Assembly (NCBI GenBank): GCA_036389695.1
Contig: DASVWG010000433.1
Location: 1-15,692, forward strand
Reading direction: 5' to 3'
From: JALZHR01 sp036389695
GTDB lineage: Bacteria; Acidobacteriota; Blastocatellia; Pyrinomonadales; Pyrinomonadaceae
DNA length: 15,692 bases
Shown here: positions 7,724 through 12,660 of the stretch, piece after piece
How the letters are laid out: every line of letters starts with the position of its first letter
Numbering within the stretch: the first letter of the stretch is position 1
The notes under the pieces: generated by a model
Seen by the model: only the letters and a program-made list of their open reading frames with translations
Databases searched by the model: none
Told to the model about the DNA's origin: nothing
Made by a program: the position numbers and the translations under genes

Positions 7724-7856
7724 TGTAGGGGCAGGTCTTGTGCCTGCCCAATGAGCGAGAGCGAATAAACCGTGAAATAAATTCAACATTGAATTTAATC
7801 AGAATTGATTAGCATCCTTTCGGATGCTTTGGGCAGGCACAAGACCTGCCCCTACA
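7724..7856. repeat. Foldback element with perfect 28-bp terminal inverted repeats
   Basis: The arms 7724-7751 and 7829-7856 differ at no position. The outer 26 bases begin TGTAGGGGCAGG on one side and end with the complement on the other. Each arm also folds on itself (GGGCAGG, 7-nt loop, CCTGCCC). The interior holds two more hairpins: AAATTCAA-CA-TTGAATTT (7779-7796) and AGCATCC-TTTC-GGATGCT (7811-7828). No coding frame fits inside. From memory, GTAGGGGC-type foldback repeats are common in several environmental phyla; no identity was checked. It occupies nearly all of the gap between gltX and the GNAT gene and may also end or process the gltX transcript. Confidence 0.88.
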
Positions 7857-7875
7857 TTCATCTGCGCGTTGATTA

Positions 7876-9369
7876 TTAGATATTCCACGCCACCTGACTT
7901 TTTAAACGCAAGATAGATTTCTCTTTCCCAATCGTCTCAAAAACCGCGAGCATCGAAGGTCCGACGGCTAAGCCGGTCAGCAAGGTGCGCGCGCCGTTCA
8001 TAATGACGCCGAGCTTGGTGCCTTTTTCTTCGGCAAATTGTTTGACGACTTCTTCTATCGCATCGTGCGTGAAATCTTCCATCGGCTCGAAGCGCGTCGC
8101 GAGCTCGGGCAGCCACGTTTGCAAATCGGGAAATTTTTTCAGATTTTTTTCGACAGCCTGAGAATCGAAATCGAAATCTTCGGAAAAATAAGCGCGTCCC
8201 TGCGTCGAAAAATCTTTCAGCGTAAAAAATCTCTGCCGGATTAAATCAATCGTCTGCTCGAACCACGCTTTATCGTCGTCCGCGTATTCGTCGCGCCAGA
8301 GCTTCGCCGCTTTTAGTTCCGCTTTGACATACGGCAAAAGCTCTTGCAGATTCATCGTGCGAATGTATTCGGCGTTCATCCAGAGGGCTTTGTCGTCGGT
8401 CCAGCGTTTCGGATTGTTCGCCTCGAAATTAAAAATCGCGGGGTTGCGGTGAATGCCTTCGAGCGAGAATTTTTCGATTAATTCTTCAAGGCTGTAAATT
8501 TCGCGTTCTTCGCCCGCCGACCAGCCCATCAGCGCGAGAAAATTGCGAAATGCTTCGGGTAAAAATCCGGCGTCGCGATAAGTCGTCATCGAAACGATTT
8601 CGCCGTGAATGCGTTTGGACAGTTTTTTTCCGCCCGGCGCTAAAATCAAGGGCAGATGCGCGAAACGCGGCACAGATTTTCCGAGCGCTTCGTAAAGCAA
8701 AATCTGCTTGTGCGTATTCGTCAGATGGTCTTGCCCGCGAATAATATCGGTAATTTCCATCTCGATGTCGTCGCAGACAACGCTGAGATTATAAAGCGGC
8801 GAACCGTCGGAACGCAGCAGAACGAGGTCTTCGATTTCCGCGTAATCGCGTTCCTGCAAACCGTAAACCGCGTCTTCAAACGTCGTTTTTCCGCTCTCGC
8901 CGACTTTCAGACGAATCGCAAACGGCTCGCCCGCTTCGGCTCTGGCGTCCGATTCCTCTTTCGACAAATCGCGATACGCATTGTCGCGCATATTTTTTTC
9001 GCCCTGCTGCTGGCGCGCGCGTTCGGCAATCGCCTGCTTCACGTTTTTGTCCGAAGCCGCTTCCTTCGGCGTAAAATCGCGATACGCTTTGCCTTCCGCC
9101 AAAAGTTTGAGCGCCGCCGCGCGATGCTTTGCGGCATTGGCGGATTGAAAAACAATTTCCTCGTCCGGTTCAAGCCCAATCCATTTCAAGCCTTCGAGAA
9201 TCGAGCGCGTCGATTCGTCGGTCGAGCGCTGCAAGTCCGTATCTTCGATGCGCAATAAAAATTTTCCGCCCGTTTTGCGGGCGTAAAGATAATTAAAAAG
9301 CGCGCTGCGCGTCGCGCCGATGTGCAGATAACCGGTCGGGCTGGGGGCAAATCTAACTCTTATGGTCAT
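7876..9369 (-). CDS. gltX: Glutamyl-tRNA synthetase (class I)
   Basis: Charges tRNA-Glu with glutamate in the cytoplasm using ATP. The 497-residue length is normal. RVRFAPSPTGYLHIGATR at 4-21 contains the HIGH-type motif (HIGA, 16-19). FLLRIEDTD (37-45) and GQDHLTNTHKQ (212-222) belong to the Rossmann active site, and KLSKR (249-253) is the KMSKS-type loop. The anticodon-binding helical bundle fills about 330-497. The CxC zinc site of some family members is absent, so this is a zinc-free form. Whether it is discriminating or also charges tRNA-Gln cannot be judged by eye. The gene starts 15 bp after the PaiB-like gene, with no clear ribosome binding site, so both are probably in one transcript. 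Confidence 0.97.
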   Translation of the reverse strand: MTIRVRFAPSPTGYLHIGATRSALFNYLYARKTGGKFLLRIEDTDLQRSTDESTRSILEGLKWIGLEPDEEIVFQSANAAKHRAAALKLLAEGKAYRDFTPKEAASDKNVKQAIAERARQQQGEKNMRDNAYRDLSKEESDARAEAGEPFAIRLKVGESGKTTFEDAVYGLQERDYAEIEDLVLLRSDGSPLYNLSVVCDDIEMEITDIIRGQDHLTNTHKQILLYEALGKSVPRFAHLPLILAPGGKKLSKRIHGEIVSMTTYRDAGFLPEAFRNFLALMGWSAGEEREIYSLEELIEKFSLEGIHRNPAIFNFEANNPKRWTDDKALWMNAEYIRTMNLQELLPYVKAELKAAKLWRDEYADDDKAWFEQTIDLIRQRFFTLKDFSTQGRAYFSEDFDFDSQAVEKNLKKFPDLQTWLPELATRFEPMEDFTHDAIEEVVKQFAEEKGTKLGVIMNGARTLLTGLAVGPSMLAVFETIGKEKSILRLKSQVAWNI

Positions 9370-9384
9370 AATATCTTAAACGGG

Positions 9385-10008
9385 TTAATCGGTTTTCCGA
9401 TGAACCTCTTTCATATAATTCGCGATTAATTTTTCGTTCTCGCGGTCGCTTTTTTCAAACGCCTTGATGACATTTTGCGCCGACTTTCCGGGCTTGTTTT
9501 GATTGAGCTTTTTCTTGCCCTGCAAATCCGTGACCTCGATTTCAAAAGCGACGACGCCGCGCGCCAGATTTATTTTGTAGTCGGCGGAAATTTCCTGCCA
9601 GTCGGTCTGGAAATAATTCGGGTCGAAAGCTTCGACCATTTTTGCCAGAAAAGCCAGATTTTCTTCGGCGGTTTTAAACGTTTCGACTTTTCCGTAAGCG
9701 TGGACGGCGACGTAATTCCAGGTCGGAACATTGTTTTTTTCGCCGTATAGAAGAGGCGAAACGTAGGCGTGCGGTTCGTGGAAAATCACCAGAGCTTTTT
9801 TGTTTTCAAATTGCTGCCATTGCAGATTCGCTTTCGCCATATGCGCCAGCAGAACGATTTTTTCGCCGCGTTTTTCGATGATGAAAGGCAGATGCGTCGC
9901 CGTCGGGAAATCACCCGTCGCCGTGACGAGCGTGGCGAAATTATACTCGCGCATAAACGCCAGCAGATTTTCCTCGTCGGTTTCGGCAAAATATTTCGGA
10001 ATATACAT
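9385..10008 (-). CDS. paiB: PaiB-like FMN-binding protein
   Basis: A 207-residue protein of the FMN_bind_2/PaiB family, a flavin-binding split-barrel fold. The family is often named as a negative transcriptional regulator after Bacillus PaiB, though a DNA-binding role is not certain in most members. Typical marks are the N-terminus MYIPKYFAE, the beta-strands around FATLVTA and THLPFII (24-43), WNYVAVHAYG (97-106), and the C-terminal LNQNKPGKSAQN (168-179). Length is normal. There is no obvious Shine-Dalgarno before the ATG at 10008, and a heptad-repeat element (10020-10158) starts 12 bp upstream of it. It is the first gene of a likely two-gene unit with gltX, which is an unusual pairing. Confidence 0.88.
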   Translation of the reverse strand: MYIPKYFAETDEENLLAFMREYNFATLVTATGDFPTATHLPFIIEKRGEKIVLLAHMAKANLQWQQFENKKALVIFHEPHAYVSPLLYGEKNNVPTWNYVAVHAYGKVETFKTAEENLAFLAKMVEAFDPNYFQTDWQEISADYKINLARGVVAFEIEVTDLQGKKKLNQNKPGKSAQNVIKAFEKSDRENEKLIANYMKEVHRKTD

Positions 10009-10019
10009 TTTAACAGCAA

Positions 10020-10158
10020 TCAGCTTTCAGCTATCAGCGGTCAGCCTTTCGATAATCGGTGACCATATTTGAAAATAAGCGCTGAAAATAATTATAGCCG
10101 GTAATCAAAAATCAGAAGCCAGCAGGAAAATCTACTGACTACTGACTACTGACTACCG
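10020..10158. repeat. Heptamer-repeat foldback element (TCAGNNN)
   Basis: Four 7-bp units of the form TCAGNNN run at 10020-10047. Three perfect 7-bp units CTACTGA plus a partial fourth run at 10132-10158; read on the other strand these are TCAGTAG. The two arrays therefore face each other and can pair loosely. The 85 bp between them show nothing recognisable. The pattern resembles the short heptameric repeats (STRR-type) described in cyanobacteria, as an analogy only. It sits between the tRNA-Ser 3' end and the PaiB start, on the leader of the paiB-gltX transcript. Confidence 0.75.
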
Positions 10159-10171
10159 GCTACTAAAAATC

Positions 10172-10262
10172 TGGCGGAGACGACAGGATTCGAACCTGTG
10201 AAGGGCTTTTGACCCTTAACGATTTAGCAAACCGCCGCTTTCAGCCGCTCAGCCACGTCTCC
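10172..10262 (-). tRNA. tRNA-Ser(GCU), CCA encoded
   Basis: The minus strand folds as a complete class II tRNA. The acceptor stem is GGAGACG with CGTCTCC, then discriminator G (10175) and an encoded CCA (10172-10174). The D-arm is GCTGAGCGGC..AGC. The anticodon loop TTGCTAA has anticodon GCT. The long variable arm is AAGGG/CCCTT, and the T-arm has ACAGG-TTCGAAT-CCTGT. It reads the serine codons AGC and AGU. The long variable arm is typical of tRNA-Ser and excludes other GCT-like readings. Confidence 0.97.
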
Positions 10263-10297
10263 TTTGAAGAAAAGCTTTTCGGGAAAAGCAATTTTTA

Positions 10298-10325
10298 ATT
10301 CTAGCTTTTGAGCAAACTTTGTCAA
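10298..10325 (-). promoter_or_regulatory. Sigma-70 promoter of tRNA-Ser
   Basis: On the minus strand a perfect TTGACA (10320-10325) and TAGAAT (10298-10303, five of six matches) are 16 bp apart, 35 bp before the mature tRNA 5' end. The short leader contains a 6-bp stem with loop CCCG (10274-10289), followed by TTTTCTT. Confidence 0.8.
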
Positions 10326-10372
10326 GTTCGCCGTCATATTCGGGGCGTATTTCAACCGAAACTATTTTTAGG

Positions 10373-10447
10373 CGAGCGCCGACAAACCTTCGCCCAAGTG
10401 AGCGCATCAAACGAGTGAAGGTTTGCAATGAAGGTTTGCCGCGCTCG
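10373..10447. repeat. Inverted repeat with two competing pairing partners
   Basis: The left arm 10373-10391 (CGAGCGCCGACAAACCTTC) can pair with 10430-10447 along almost its whole length. Its inner part can instead pair with an earlier copy of GAAGGTTTGC at 10417-10426. The two GAAGGTTTGC copies are direct repeats 13 bp apart, so two mutually exclusive hairpins exist. It lies between the diverging tRNA-Ser promoter and the barrel-protein gene. Function unknown; it may be a degenerate member of the foldback elements in this window. Confidence 0.65.
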
Positions 10448-10453
10448 AACGGC

Positions 10454-10482
10454 TTGACACATTTGACTTTAACCACGAAAAT
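10454..10482 (+). promoter_or_regulatory. Possible promoter of the barrel-protein gene
   Basis: TTGACA (10454-10459) is followed after 17 bp by GAAAAT (10477-10482), which matches four of six -10 positions. It would leave a leader of about 105 nt before the ATG at 10596. No other hexamer pair in 10326-10595 looks better, and I see no riboswitch in that leader. Confidence 0.35.
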
Positions 10483-10595
10483 AACAGAACGTATGCGTAG
10501 AGTCTGTTTTTTCGACTAACGCGAAGTTTTTAGCGCTCCCGAACGTTTTAAGAGTCTCCCCAGAACTCGGCGCCAAAGGAGATGGCTGTATTTTA

Positions 10596-12353
10596 ATGTT
10601 TTCCGCAAACAGGCAAAGTAAAACGATTATCCGCTTGAGTTTTGTCTCGCTCGTCGCTTTTCTTGTATCTTTCGCTTCGATTCCGCCAGCGCAGGCAAAA
10701 GTTGTCGCCGAACAGAATCGCAGCGGTTTAGGCACGATTAAAGGCATCGTCCGCGACGAAACGGGCAAGCCGATTGCCGATGCGATGGTCGCCGTTTTCC
10801 GCGTCGGCACGTCGAAGCTTCTGAAACAGGTTCGCTCGGCGGCGGACGGCAGTTTTCTGGCGCGCATTATGCCGGGAACTTATACGGTTTTAGCCGTCGC
10901 GCAAGGTTTTAATCCGGTCACTGTAGCGGAAGTGCAGGTCAATCGCTCCGCCGAATTGACTTACGGTTTTAAGCTGGAACGCGCGGGCAGCGGCAACACT
11001 CTGCCGGAAAAACGCGTCGACCGCAACAGCTCGAAATGGGCTATCCGCGCCGCGCAAACCCGCCGCTCGATTTATCAAAACCGCGAAGGCGAAAATCAAA
11101 TTAACGAAAACACCGTCGCCGAGAATGAAAAGGTCGAAGAAAGCGTCGGCGTCAGCGAAGAAGACGAAACCGAAACCCGGCGCAAAGGGCAGACGGTCGT
11201 CGAGACTTTTGTCGCCGGTTCCGGCGCGGGCGGCGCTTTTACGGGCTTTAATTTCGCGACGCTCCAGCCATTAGGCGAAAATACGGAGATTATCATCGTC
11301 GGTCAGACCGGCACGGGCAAAATCGCGCCGCAGCGATTGGAAACTACCTTGAAGTTTCGACCGAACGAATCGCACCAGCTGCGCCTGACCACTTCCGCCG
11401 CCAGGCTCGGCAAGCTGAAAAACAGCGAAGAGCAACTCGGACAAGTTTCTTTTCAGGCGCTCGACGAATGGAAAGTGCGCGAAGGCGTCATTCTGGTTTT
11501 CGGCTTCGATTACTCGCGTTTTTTAGGCGCGAGCGATGATTTTTCAATCAGTCCGCGTTTCGGCTTGCAGTTTGACGTCGATGCCCGGACGCGTTTCCGC
11601 ACCGCTTTGACCACGCAAAACGAAGAGCGCACCTGGTCGCACGCTATCGAACTGGAAGACAGCTCGGTCGTTTTCCGCGAACAAATCGCGCCGCCGGTCG
11701 TGGCAATCGAAGACGGTAAAGCGTCGATGAATAAGAGCCGCCGGCTGGAATTCGGCATCGAAAGAATTCTGGACAATAAATCGACCATCGAAGGAACGGT
11801 GTTTTTCGATTCGGTTGCGAGCCGCGGCGTCGGGCTGGTCAATCTGCCGTTTAATCTGCTGTCGGCGGAAAATACTTTTGTCGCCAATCAACAGGGCAAA
11901 ACGCAGGGCGTGCGCTTTGTTTATTCGCGTCGTCTGAACGGAATTTTGAGCGCTTCAGCCGGTTACGCCTTCGGCAAAGGGCAAAAGCTCTCGCCGCAAG
12001 CCGTGACCAATCCGGCGGACGTTTTCGAAAACGACTTTTTCCAGACTTTTGTCGGGCAATTGAACGCCGATTTAAGCACCGGCACCAAGGTTAAAACGAT
12101 TTTCCGCCTGTCGCCCGATGCGACCGTGTTTGCGATTGACCCGTTTCAGGGACGGCTCGCGATTTACGACCCGAGCCTGAGCATTCTGGTCACGCAGTCG
12201 CTGCCGACTTTGGGGCTTCCGATTCGCGCCGAAGCGACGATTGACGCGCGCAACCTGTTTGATAATCAAACGGGCATCACGGGCGAAGAAGGAAGCCTGC
12301 GGCTCAACTCACAGCGCCGGACGCTGCGCGGCGGAATTTCCGTCAGATTTTGA
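10596..12353 (+). CDS. Outer-membrane barrel protein with carboxypeptidase-regulatory-like domain
   Basis: A 585-residue exported protein. A signal peptide (hydrophobic 11-27, ending PPAQA) is followed by a carboxypeptidase-regulatory-like beta-sandwich (about 46-128: GTIKGIVRDETGKPIADAMV, then DGSFLARIMPGTYTVLA). A charged, low-complexity linker comes next (about 160-198, rich in E and N). A long C-terminal region (about 225-585) of alternating strands ends in SVRF; a terminal Phe is typical of BAM-inserted outer-membrane barrels. It resembles the TonB-dependent Oar-like receptors of Acidobacteriota, but it is much shorter than their usual 1000 residues or so, and I see no clear plug domain or TonB box. 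It could be a porin-like or barrel-only relative. GGAG (10578-10581) lies 14 bases before the ATG, which is long. Neighbours give no substrate hint. Confidence 0.75.
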   Translation: MFSANRQSKTIIRLSFVSLVAFLVSFASIPPAQAKVVAEQNRSGLGTIKGIVRDETGKPIADAMVAVFRVGTSKLLKQVRSAADGSFLARIMPGTYTVLAVAQGFNPVTVAEVQVNRSAELTYGFKLERAGSGNTLPEKRVDRNSSKWAIRAAQTRRSIYQNREGENQINENTVAENEKVEESVGVSEEDETETRRKGQTVVETFVAGSGAGGAFTGFNFATLQPLGENTEIIIVGQTGTGKIAPQRLETTLKFRPNESHQLRLTTSAARLGKLKNSEEQLGQVSFQALDEWKVREGVILVFGFDYSRFLGASDDFSISPRFGLQFDVDARTRFRTALTTQNEERTWSHAIELEDSSVVFREQIAPPVVAIEDGKASMNKSRRLEFGIERILDNKSTIEGTVFFDSVASRGVGLVNLPFNLLSAENTFVANQQGKTQGVRFVYSRRLNGILSASAGYAFGKGQKLSPQAVTNPADVFENDFFQTFVGQLNADLSTGTKVKTIFRLSPDATVFAIDPFQGRLAIYDPSLSILVTQSLPTLGLPIRAEATIDARNLFDNQTGITGEEGSLRLNSQRRTLRGGISVRF

Positions 12354-12354
12354 T

Positions 12355-12486
12355 AAAAGAAATAACCGCAGATAAGCGCGGATAAACGCAGATTGGCAAG
12401 CTGTGCCTGCAATTTGAAATTTCAAATCTCAAATTTCAAATTTATTTTATCTGCGTCCAGTCTGTATTTATCTGCGGTTTCTTTTT
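12355..12486. repeat. Nested foldback element with 10-bp phased units
   Basis: The outer arms 12355-12393 and 12449-12486 pair with small gaps around a shared ACCGCAGATAA and ACGCAGAT. The left arm holds three 10-bp units of consensus CGCRGATNNN at 12367-12396. The right arm carries the complement less regularly. A second structure is nested inside: A/T-rich units of AAATTTC/GAAATTT type at 12411-12444, themselves palindromic. The element begins one base after the stop codon of the barrel-protein gene, so it may shape that transcript's 3' end. Its plan (three 10-bp units per arm) matches the element at 2443-2637, although the sequences differ. Confidence 0.75.
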
Positions 12487-12611
12487 CGGCATTTTCCAAA
12501 TTCTCGGATTGCAAAGCAAAAAACTGAATAAAATAAAGCTTTATTAATCGTTTATTAAAGCGAAAGCCTTTGTTTATCGGTCGGTTACGCGATTTTCCGC
12601 CGGTAAACCAT

Positions 12612-12626
12612 TGGAACGCATATTGC
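12612..12626 (+). promoter_or_regulatory. Sigma-54-type -24/-12 promoter of the histidine kinase
   Basis: TGGAACGCATATTGC matches the RpoN consensus TGGCACG-N4-TTGC at every defined position but one (A for C). The GG and GC doublets are exactly 12 bp apart. Transcription would start near 12638, about 23 bp before the ATG. The same bases also form a perfect dyad AACGCA-TAT-TGCGTT (12615-12629), so a repressor operator is an alternative. A 14-bp A/T palindrome, AATAAAGCTTTATT (12532-12545), lies about 80 bp upstream, where an enhancer-binding protein could sit. Nothing else is recognisable in 12487-12660. Confidence 0.55.
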
Positions 12627-12660
12627 GTTAGAGAGCATCGGCGAGGTCTGCCTTTAAAAA

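Noticed and set aside
11304..11327. Walker A-like GQTGTGK in the barrel protein (residues 236-242)
   Set aside because: The S/T after the Lys is missing, there is no Walker B or NTPase fold around it, and the protein is predicted to be in the outer membrane.
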